Shown here in pieces: positions 11,886 to 23,800 of a DNA stretch of 64,000 bases. The notes under the pieces were generated by a model that saw only the letters and a program-made list of their open reading frames with translations, did not search any database and was not told where the DNA came from. Each line of letters starts with the position of its first letter. Positions within the stretch are counted from its first letter, which is position 1. The stretch is taken from positions 4,179,983 to 4,243,982 of the forward strand of contig PTFA01000041.1 of assembly GCA_003342895.1 (NCBI GenBank), read 5' to 3'. Origin of the DNA: Casuarius casuarius (Eukaryota > Chordata > Aves > Casuariiformes > Casuariidae). The translations under genes and the position numbers were made by a program.

Positions 11886-14800
11886 CTAAAAAACAGAAAA
11901 AAAATGCAAAATTAGGCAGTGGCAAGAAAAGCCCCAAGAAGATCACTAGTTTCTCACCTGGGCTTGGAGAAGACAGGGAAAGAAGTGGTAGAGGCTACAC
12001 AAAACTGTTCTAGAACAAGCAATAAAATGAACAAACACACACACAAGAAAACCCCCAAACCAAAACAATTCCCCCCCAAAAAACGGGCAATAGAACTGCT
12101 TAACTAAAAAGCAATCTAAATGCCCTCCTAAAGCAACTTCAATCCAAATGACTTCCTCCCACATACACTGAATACACCTACAACTACCACGTGCAGCTCC
12201 AAATGTTGTCACACGTTATCTGCCAACCCCCTTTGCAAAATACCAGCAAGAGCCCTCAGCTCCCATTCTCATTTTGCTAATATTCCAGTCTGATTTGCTA
12301 ACATGCCAATAGGTTTTAAGTGTTCATCCAAAAACCAAATCATTCTTTTATTTAAAAAGCTGTAACCGAAGATGACATTCAGACTGAATTAAAAGACATG
12401 TCAAACAATACTTAAGAAATAACATTTATACGTTAAATAATTTAGAAATACTTTTTTGATTAAGAAATTTAGAAGCAAGCATCTGAAGTAACAGTTCTTA
12501 ATGCTTTCATTTTGGGGGGAAATGTCCAAAACTTAGCAACTATTGCCACTTGTTAGGCTTTCCTCCCACCCAATTTTCTCTTCTAACATTGGGAAATCAC
12601 AGTAGGCCTCCAGATACAGCCATTTTTAAAAATTACTGATTGAAGATGACTGTGCAAATCATTTTAATAGGAAACATGAGCTACAAATGAAAACACAGAT
12701 GTGTTTTCACCTCAGAACTTGGGAGTGCCAGAAAAAAAAAAAAAAAAGTCTAGAAACATGAAAGTAAACAGTATCATACTGCTTCCACTATAGCAAAATA
12801 AAAACTGAAGCATTATTCAATCAGCTGAGGAAACAATATCAAAACAGAAGTATTTAAGAAGTCAACTTCTGTGATGTCTCCATTTTTGAACCGTAACTTT
12901 ACTTCTCTGAGAGGTGTCTTATTCACAACATTTTTACAACAACAGTTATGGAGAGCTTACCTTCCACCACGGCCGACTCGCCTTCGTGCAAACCCAATAC
13001 ACCTCTGGGGTACAGTGAGGGTGGTTAAGCAGTATCGATAGCGCACATCTCCTAATCTTCCCTCTTTAGGACTACTCCACGGCCAGTTGCCAGGTTGGTC
13101 TAAGTGAGGCTTAAAATAATTTTAAACAATTAAAGACAAGATTTTTTTCTACAACAACACCCTGTCTTACGATATATAAGAAAATTTTACTTACAGCATA
13201 GTATTGACAGCCTGCTTTCCTACGGAAGGCAAAAGGGCCATCAGGATCATTTTCTTCCTCAGCCTCAGAAGAACCAGACAAAACCTTTAAAATTGAAGGG
13301 GGTGGAGGGGGTGGGGGGAGAGCTGGTAAATTCACTGTTTTCGCTCTCATTCTTACCCCCAAACCAGCATAAAACTCTGGAGGTCCTACCTGGGAGAGAG
13401 GTTCTTCATCTGAGCTAGGAAAATCATACTGATTCAAATCTTTAGCATTAAAGACTGGCAGTGCAGCAGGACTCGCCTGTTGAGGAGTAGCAGCAGCAGA
13501 CGAAGGTAAGACTTTTGGCTTCTTCTCATACTTTCTTTTGGGTCGAATAACATCAGGTTTATCTTGCTGCAAGAAAAAAAAAAAGTTATGCACATAAGCA
13601 AGTTAAATTAAAACAGGAGTTTTATAAAACTCTTGTGTAAGCAAGCTAAAAAGTGAACTCATCTTTCTACCACCTTCAAAGTAATAAAAGCAATCACCTC
13701 ATCAAAATTTGTATTTCATTTCCAGTAATTGAAGTGTTTACCAGATAAGGAGAAATCAAGTCCCGCTTGCTCAATGACGACACTAGAGAAAATACTACTG
13801 TGGAGAACTGGATCTAAACATATCCAATCTTCGTCATAATGCATCATTTTTATTTTCTACCACTTAAAGTTAATAGGCATTTACTCATTGTCAGGCAATT
13901 ACTAAGTACCAAACAATGTTTTAAAAGGCAAAAAGTAGAAGTTAGACTTCTTAAAGACACCTAGAACCTCAAAAAAACACTCTTGAAAATTAAACACATT
14001 TCCCCATACTAAGCAATTTTCAGCTGGGGTGGATTTTGCAAGTTTCAAAGGAGTAGATTTCTTTCAAGCTCTGCAGAGACACTGTATCTGAAACCACAAT
14101 ATTGAATACTACATTGTTGAGACCTATAAATTAGGCAAAGAAAAAATTCTGCAAAAAGATGACCCAGAGTCATCAACAGAATATACTCTTGCAATCTCAA
14201 TTATAAGGCTCTTCTATCAACAGAAGTATTAACTGATTCAAGCCCTATGAGATCCTCATCAGCCTTCAGATATTATTCAACTACAAGGAGCCTTTGTTTA
14301 AATTCAGATTGTACTTCAGCATTTCTCCTGTGCTACCTGACCTATATAATGTGTTACCAAATAATTTAAACACAAAGCACAACTACTGTGCCAAGAATGA
14401 CACAAAAATTAAAGCCAATGTGAAAAAAAAAATAAGAAGTGCTGTCTAAATCAAATAGATGATTTGATACTTCACTTGAATACAAAAACAGTTTTAACTA
14501 ACAGAAAAAGGTATACAGCATCCTGGGGATATCAGTAGGTCTTTACAACATCACCACCACCAACAAAAGAAAACAAAAATCCACAAAAATTAAAATACCT
14601 AACATGAACTTAGAACAAAATAGGAGTGGAAAAGGTTTAACTGATGACTCCTATCTTTGTCCAGTATCTAGATAACAGATCATTTTTGTTTAGCATTTTT
14701 GAACTTTATGGACTATATTAAATAAAAATGTTAATATTCCCCTTGTGTAAGAATGTATTATAACTGCATGTGCATTTCTGTCTGTAATTGACCTTTACTT

Positions 14801-17800
14801 CTTGATTTCCTTCTTAAGGGATATCCAATAGCTTATAGGCTATCATCGGTCTTTTTCCATATACTGCAAAATACTTATAATACTAAAATTATGAAATAAA
14901 TTGGCAATTTTTTTAAAAACAATTTGTAGGTTTAGTTTTAGAACACAGAAAAGAATACTTCTGTGGAAAATACAGATCTAATTATTTCAAACAGGGTGCT
15001 GGCTATTGTATTATTATTATTCCTGTAAAAGTTTAGAGGCTATGACATTCTTAGGTTACATGGTCCAGACTTGAACTGAAAAGCATGTTTTACTCCATTC
15101 TGTATGCAAGTTAACACCAACAAAACAAAGTATTTTACTCCAATTGCAGCCTTGCTAGTCTATTTCCATTTTCAGAATCTATTCCTCCCACCCCAACAAA
15201 TTAAAAATGTTTTCCATATTGTCATATGCTAAAGCCTCTGCATCTTGTATACCTAAGAGCATGAATTATAACTTGGTTACTGATATTCAGAAATACTATT
15301 ACTCACTTTGTTAACTTTAAATTCTTTCAGTTCCATAGTTTCTTGATGTTTAAAAGGGCTGTTGTTAGTCACAGGAATGATGGGAATAGCATAGGTAGGT
15401 TTAATTGGCTGCCGCTGTGCCATGACCTCAGACATGATCTCTCCACTGTAGTCACCCAAATTATACCTGAAATTAGAGGATTTTTTTTTCTTATTTGTTG
15501 GAACATTTACAACAAGTTTGGTAAAAATTGTGCAATACACAAAGCTAAACATAAACCAATACTTGTAACTTGAGATAAAAGGAAGCCTAGGATGACAACA
15601 AGTAGTACAGAAATTATTGCTCCAGAAAAGGGGACTAATAAAGCCAAAACTTCACTGTAATAACTAATGCTGGCCAATAAATAAAAGGATAACTACCTGT
15701 AAAAACACTTTCAACAGGATAATAACGCAAGAGAGGAAGGGGATGTAGAAACTAGAAGGAAAAACAGGGTAAGTTTTTCCCCCTCACTCAGAGGGCACTA
15801 TTTAAATAAATACATGACCTAGAAAGTTTTAAACAGTGAGGCTAGAGTGCCTTGTTCACAAAGCCTCCCTCTTTTGTAATACAAAATAGTTACAGGACCA
15901 GCAAAACCAATGAAATATATCCTATTTGGAGTCCTGTGTGAATTCTCTGAACTCTAAGAAGGGCTGAGCTCATGCTACAGTTTTCCATTATGAAGGAGCA
16001 CTTCAGTCTTCCCTATGAACAGCAGTACAGTTTTATAAAAAAGCTGCTGGAATAGCTTTGAGATCCCTCCCACTCTAGTTCTACTGAAAACGGTTGCTGC
16101 TTGGAAAAAAACCCTGCATCTGGTAGAGGGCAGACATACATGCAACTTGTCTCCCTAGGAAACCAGACTAGATGATAAAGTTTTAGGCCTTTAAAATACT
16201 GACTCAAAACATTTATTTTTAAGCATGGATGCTTAAGCTAAAGAAGTCTAGTCATGAACTGCTAAAAAACAATTTCACATTGCAATTTCAGGAAAGGTAC
16301 AGCATGATAAACTACAGCATTTGGTCTTAAGCGCAGCTGTCAAACAGGATGTTGAAAGAAGTGTTAGTCTGAATAGAGATGACCAACAGGGCAGCATGCT
16401 ATGTTATAAGAAGTGCTTTTTATTTATTTTGCTCAGGAGAGTATCGTATCAAATGCAGAGATAATGAAGCAAAGGAGAAAGAGTAATGCTTAGAAACTGC
16501 CTTAAATAGCTGTGATTTCCTTAATCAAAGTACTTAGAAGTTTAATTTCAAAATTTGTTTCTAAATTCATTTACTTGCATATACATACACATGTAATAAA
16601 ACCTAACACAGATTAGGGTGACTAGACACTTCCCTGCAATGAGCGATTTCCAAGTATTTTATTCTGCTCTTCACAGCCATACATGAAAACAGGCTACACT
16701 TTTAAGCATGAAAAAGCCTAAAATGCTTATTTTAAAATCTCTCATGGTGCGAATCAGAATACAAAGTAGTTTTCAAAGCTTTCTGCAACAATGTTTCAAT
16801 AAACATTACCTCTTTTCCATAATTTCCAGTGTTAAATGCAGCAACTCCCTCTTGCTTTTTTCCCTTCTCTTTATCATCTCCAGGATGGTTACTGCACGAC
16901 TCAGATCTCGACGCAGCTTAAGCATCTTCTCGTAAGATGCTTCATCATTTTTTCGATTCTGTAGATACATAAGTATACATTTTGCCACATCATTTAAATT
17001 ATTTAATATTCTGAATTAAAAGAAAATGTAAATACTTATTAAAAAACATATTCTAAAGGTTTGTTATCAAAGAGAAACGTGTATGTAACAACGAGCTAGA
17101 GCTTATTGCCACTGTAAGTGGGTTTAGTAAAATAGAACAAAAAAACCAAACCAAATCAAAACAGACTATTGAAGCCTTCGTTCCATAGTTGGCCTACAAC
17201 AGTTTCCATTTATGTTTTTGCCCTTACCAATTGAAAGGAAAAACGACAACTTACATTGCTTCATACTACATAGCTTATATAAAGAAACAATCCTGCTATT
17301 ATTTGGGAGTGGGAAGAAAGAAGAAAAGGAAAGAGGAACATATTAATTTACTTACTTTTCGCGTCTGCATCTTTTCTGTTCGTCTTCTAAAAGCAACGTA
17401 AGGATCATTTGTGCTGGAACCATCTCGCTTCTCTTGTTTCACTGCTGGGATAAGAGAGGGACCTCGACAGTTTTTCCTCTTTTTAATCCAGTACTCATAC
17501 ACTTCTCTGATCAATTCATCATCTTCCTTCAGCAACAGCTTGGCCTCTTGCAGGCTGACTGGCTAAATGTAAAACCCAGTATGTCACTTTCACATGGTAA
17601 AATACATAGTGCATATTTTGAAGATTTTATTTGAAATAATGTTGTACCTGCTGACCACTGCCCTTCTCTAGTCGGTCTATCATTTCCTCAAATTGCAAAG
17701 GAGAGATGTCCATTCTTTTCTTCAACTTATTCACAAAGACTTCATCTTCCGAATCCAAGTCATAATCAGGCTGCTCAGCATCCAAACTAAAAGCTGAATG

Positions 17801-20800
17801 ACAGAGGGAAACTTAAGGTTACAGTTTTACTATGCAAGTGTTTTGTTGTAATAGCAGTATCTGGAGAATGCCAGATTCTTAGGGTTTGCAGAACAAGACA
17901 AAACAAAACAATTTGTTTCCATATTGTAGTAATCCTACTTAGAGATTACACCTAGTTTCTTTTTAAAAGTTACACTGTTAAAAGCAAGAATATACCTATT
18001 TGACTATGCTTTTGTTAACCAATAGAAATTTACTAATATCCAAGCCATCCAGTGGCTTTCAACCTCACTGCTTTCAGCAAGATTTGGATTTGTAAGCTTG
18101 ATCTAACTTCTCAATGCTCTTTCATGTTCTGTAGTTCTATATAGTGCGTTGTCAACTTCGGAAGCTATGACTTCAGCCCAAATGCGCTTTAAAGGTACTT
18201 CTACAAAAGTATTTACAGTGCTTGTGCACGAGGTCACTGTAACAGTCTCATCAACAAATTTCTGTGACCTAAATGAGTCAGACTAAACTGGTCCAGCATG
18301 GTCTACCCTATGTAGCAGGGTATATTCAAATAGAGGCAATGATTTTGCAGACCAAAAACTACTGTTCGATCTTCCACAATATCCTATGGAAATACAGATG
18401 TTTTAAAATTCAAAATGAGATTTTCCTAGTTCTTATGCCACCTGTAAGTTGTTTTAGTTCCTAAGCAAGATTAATTTCTTTGCGAGTGTGTGTTTGGAAA
18501 CACACTGTTAAAAGCATCACCTGCCCCCGCATTAAGAAAATTGTTTAATATCAGAAAACATTAGTTTGCTTGAGTTGTTTTCCCTTTTAAATAAAAATAC
18601 ACTGAAGACAAAGTAAAATAAATAGGCAGAATACCATGCAGTTGAATATTACCATTTTGGCTGTTAGGCTGCCAGATAAGGAAAAGAAGAATGAAGGGGG
18701 GGGGGGGGGAAGTACTTTAATATCAGGATGGAAGATTCCCTAAGCAAATGGAGACTAATAGTAAAACAGAGCAGTGTGCTCTAATACTTTAGCTCATCAC
18801 TGAAACTTGGACTGATTCAGAAGCCTAGCATTTAGCCAAAGTTAACTAGGAATGAGATCTGTTTACATAGCACAAATGCAACATTTTATATTCTGCTAAT
18901 TGTATCATGCAGCAGAAAACTTTTGAAGACATTGAAGAAATTTAATCACAAGTAATGCAGTGGTCACACCAACATCCACATCCAAACAGAACAGCTGCCA
19001 TGTTTTCTAGTAAGAAAAAACCCCAACACATTCAGAAGTCCGTGACACCAAAATATACCTACTCTCAGATGCAGAATATTTCATCCACATGCAGGCAAAT
19101 ACTACTACTGCCATTTCTAGTTGGCTTCCCAATCCACTCTTACTGTCATTTTATCCTGGTTAAATTTTTGGGCAAAGGTACTCTGCTTTTCAAACATGCA
19201 CTATATATTCTCCCCTTCGAGCATGTTTGTGTCTGTCTGTTCTCATTAATGAACCTAAATTTCCCTGCAAGCTGTAACTAGTGAGTTATTATAGAGAACA
19301 GAAACAGGCCTTTGTGACTGCTAAAATTCAAGTATTAACATACAGACCTTATTCAAGAATGACATCTATCTACTTCCGTGATTAAGAATTAAATAGAGCT
19401 CTTCAGTAGAAGTATGCACTCTTCTACATTAATTCTAAGAAAGCAGTCTTGAGTAAGTTCAACAGACATTTAAGAAGAATCTCTTGAACATCTGGCAAAG
19501 TAAATTCTTGGTGCAGACTTCAATGAGTAATTTGTTTTACTTACGCTGTATGTGAATCAGCTGCTTTGGCATTTTAAATTCTCCAGGATATATAGATTCA
19601 TAGTAAGCAATATTACTTTCTGCTTCTGGGACTGGTATGACCATGTTATCCCTCTTCTCTCCATATACTTGTTGTGCTGAGATAGCCCGCTGGAGATGAT
19701 GTTCCTATTGGGAGAGAGAAAAAAAAACAAAAAAACAAAAAAAACAAAAAACACACACCGTTTGGGTGAAAATCTGAAAAAAATATTTTCAGAGCTCATA
19801 CTTTTAAAAGTTTAAGCAGATTTATTTCTTTTCAAATGCATTATTCCAAAACCCAGACACCAGACAGGAGGTATCAACATTGCACACTTTTACTCCTGTT
19901 CCCTCACTTGAAGTGCCATCCCCCAAGTGGTAGGTTTTTCCAGTAGGTGGCGCTCTCCCTCCTACACAAACACTTCAGTTGTTAATTAAAAGTTAGTCAG
20001 CTGCATGTTCTAGGCACACGAAGCTATAGGAATCCATCACTATACATGTCTGCAGTCACTTAAAATTCATTAGACATACAGATTATAATGAGTAGCTGCA
20101 GACAGAGATCGACTTTTTTTCTTCTAGATTTGCTATGGCCATTTATTGTGTTTTTCTGGTATCACTGTCAAAGGGGACCTGCCATGATCTCCTATCAAAA
20201 CCAGAAATAACTTTTTACCCACACAGAGAAGCTATTTCTAAAAGACACTCTTGTTTATTAAAGTGTTTTCCATTTCCCTCTTTCTCCTCTCCTAACCCAT
20301 CAAATAAAGGTTAATATTAACTATAAACCATGGAAGTGAGAATAATTAACTTCTGGAAATCCTCAACTGTTTCCTCAAGCTTACAAGTAAATTCAAATAA
20401 CACAAAAATATTTTGGATGCTAGTAATTTTCTAATACCACTATTCAAATGTACTACTCAATTCTTCCTGTGGTGTTGGCAAGGGCACTAAGCAGTATCAG
20501 CAGAGTAGATAAAGATTTAACAACAAAATGTACAAGATGTATAAGTGTATACAAATGATTGATTTACTGACAGTGCAACATGGTATTTTTTCCCTCCTAA
20601 TAGCAAAGCGGATGTACTAAGTTTCTACCCTCAAATGTTCACTCCTAGTAGCACAACATGGCAATATAGCAGAATGCTGAAACCAGATTACTTGAAACAA
20701 GAACTGCAGCAACAAGGAGGGAATGACCAGTTTTAACACTGCAGTAAAACATATCAGTCTGCAACTATGTATGTAATCATCTTATCCTTTTATCTGTTTG

Positions 20801-23800
20801 ATTCCCAATTTATTCTTCTTCAGTACAAAGACAATTAACACCTTCCAATTAACATTAGAGAAAAAAAATTATAAAACAAACTTCATTCTAAACTGTGGAG
20901 CACAGCCTCAGACTATAAAACCTGTTCCAAGGTAAACTGCATGTATTTCTTTGCAAAAAAGAAGTAAATGGTGAGGCTTATCACACAGTCATAAGTAAAC
21001 TTCACTGGATTGATTTTGATATCCTCCAGTGTTTGGTAAACCTAGATACGTATGTCACCTGGCAGAGACAACACCTAAAATGGTCTTTTGGGTACAATGA
21101 CTACAAAAGTTTATTTTATACTTTTTTTTGAATCACTGTTGCTGGACACCTCAATTTGTGCAAACAGTAGTAATTCTTTAGGATTTTGTCCCAACAGCTG
21201 TTAACTGTTGCAGAAGAGGGAATTAAGCTTTATTTCCATCTAATACAGTAGGATAAATGTTATGTCAGAAGCATGGTGTTAGTCAATAGATCTTGCCTAA
21301 ACAGCAAAGGCTTACTGTTCTTATAATCACATGAAGGATTTCTGGTGCATTTATCACAATCCCTATGTTTTTATGCAAAAACGTATTGTTTCAGGGAAGA
21401 AAAGGAGGTCAGACACTAAAATAAGATTTTGACTTCTCTGGTCCATCCCTGATAAAGAGACCGGCGCTGTTAAAGCCAGTACAAATAGCCTATCCTAATA
21501 TCACAACAGGTTCAGTAAGAAATAAAGACATCTGAGCAAGACTCTTGAAAAGTGATCAAAGCATAAATAATAATTTTGACAGACTTTATTCCGATCACAA
21601 AAAAGGCTCAGTACTTGAAGAGGAAATAATTGTTAGTAGACCCAGAAATTCTGAAATCAACTGGGTAAGAGTTCCTCCACTGAAATGGGTAAACTGATCT
21701 GCTGTTCACGTCTGCTTCAATTCATCATAACAGATCTTGTTGTAAATAACCAAAAATAAGCAGACAAAGCAATCTCCCCCTACCCCCCAAATTTTCATTT
21801 CTCTGGGGGCAGATTATTAACAGCAACTTTGCTTCTAACTCCAATATCTCCAGTTGGCAGCTCAGCACATCTTCCTCTCTTCTGATTACAGAGACTGTAA
21901 TCAGGTGTGACTGGTAACTCTGGAAGTACTTATCTTTAACATGAAAATATTGTTACACATCTACAGCTAATTAACGTACTAGAGCTTCCAGTTTCTATTC
22001 TGTAGTCATTCTCTGCTGTATTTGTGCAGCTGATTACTCCCACTCAAATGTAACCCTCCATTTAACTGAAACTGTAGCTTTTCATTTTAAAATGTACTGG
22101 TTTCCTCAGTCTGTCAAGACAATTTTGAATTCTAAATCCTCAAACATACTGGCTGCTCTTGGTGTTATCTTCAGATTTAATATGCAGATGCTGTAATGCA
22201 AGTCACTAGTGAAAACACCAACAAGCATTTGAGAGAGACCTTTGCAGAAGTTCAACAAATCATTTCATTTTGACTGTTAATCCATTTCCAGGTATACCTT
22301 TCCAATCAAATGTACTTGTACAACAGTTTCTGTAACACTGTTTTTGTTAGTTGCATAACAGAACAGTGTCAAAAACTTTTCTAAAGTCAAGACGCAACTA
22401 TCCACTAGGTCCCTTGCCCTGCCAAAGAAAGAAGTTACACTGGATTTAACAGGGTTTGTTCTTGAAAAACTCAAATTATTATTATTTTTTGCAAAGAGAT
22501 TGATATCTTTCAGGTGATCACTGGGGCCAAATATTTTAATTATTTCTATTTTTCCAGGAATTGCAAATTAAGCCAGTTAGTCTGCAGTTCTCTGGTTTCC
22601 ACTTTCCAACAGTTTTTAAAAGGGTAGATGCATTTTTCCCCCCTCTCTTTTGGGATGTCATCTGTCCTTTAGAAGTTCTCAAAAAGCTGCNAAGTTGCTT
22701 CAGACAGTTTCTTTAAATTCCTTAGCATGAATTTTAGGTGGCTTAGTCAAGCTCAGAGGCCCTAGTTGCAATGTTAGAAGGAAACTCATTTAACAGCTAG
22801 TTACCACTACATGGTGCAGTCTTGTGCCTCCTGCTGTCATTCCTCATGCTGCCATTGCCTTGAGTCAGACCAATCCTATGACAACAGTTTAGGGAACCAA
22901 ATCCACAGAAAACTGACTCTCTCCTACTATTCCGCTAGAAGCAATTAGCCTTCTGCCAAATTAGCTCCCTGAACTGCCTTAGCTGGGGAGGGGGGAGAAA
23001 GGATGATCCCCTTTGGCAGCAGCTAGCCATTAAACTGGCTTAGCTCTATCATTACATTACAGCTCAACCTTCTGTCAGTAGTGCATATATGTAATACAGT
23101 TTGATTTTTTTTTTTTTTAATGAATAACAAGGGCAAAAGAACATTAAGATTCATGAAGAGCTATGGCAGATATATATTCTATTTGACATTGAGATGGCTG
23201 AAATCTTTACTGTGGTCTTCACCTTACTATAAGTATTGATAGGACGTTCTCTTATTCTGTGTATTCACTGCTAGATGCATCTCACCTCATGCCTCCATTT
23301 TCCTAAGGTAAACTTTCCATGTAAAAATTATTTGTTCATAGTCACTAGTTTCCACTTTGCACACATTCACATTTTTATGTTAAGTAATACTTAAATTGGA
23401 ATAGACTGCAGTTGTCTCACAAAATCCCAATCCAAACTACTAAAGAACACAGAGTTAGTTTCTTCCCGCTCTCCAAACTGCTTCCCTTGGATCTCTTGTA
23501 CACGCTTAACAACATGTATTTATTGAAATATATGCTTTATATTCTACTATTCTTCCTTTTTCTAGAAAGCATAACCATGAAGTTAAGAGATTATTCTCAC
23601 TGAAACTGCCTTCAACTTTTACATTAACTAATCTCAACTTACTAGTTAAGCTCAATAACTAGAAAAACTTTCCTCTTCAGTTGCTTCCTCTGCCTAATAA
23701 TAAGAGCTACTTGAAATAAAGCCATGGCAATTGTTTTGCTATAATGCTAATTTGATCAACTACTTTCAGAATGATGGTACCTCAAATCTCACTCCCTCTT

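Noticed and set aside
13111..13593. Single 160-codon ORF as one EPC1 exon
   Set aside because: It joins exon 7, the 105-bp intron, exon 8 and the start of intron 8. Comparison with the known EPC1 protein shows internal splicing, although retention of the 105-bp part is possible.
22277..22474. 65-codon minus-strand ORF
   Set aside because: It lies in the CR1 relic but in a different frame from the reverse transcriptase motif, so it is a chance ORF.
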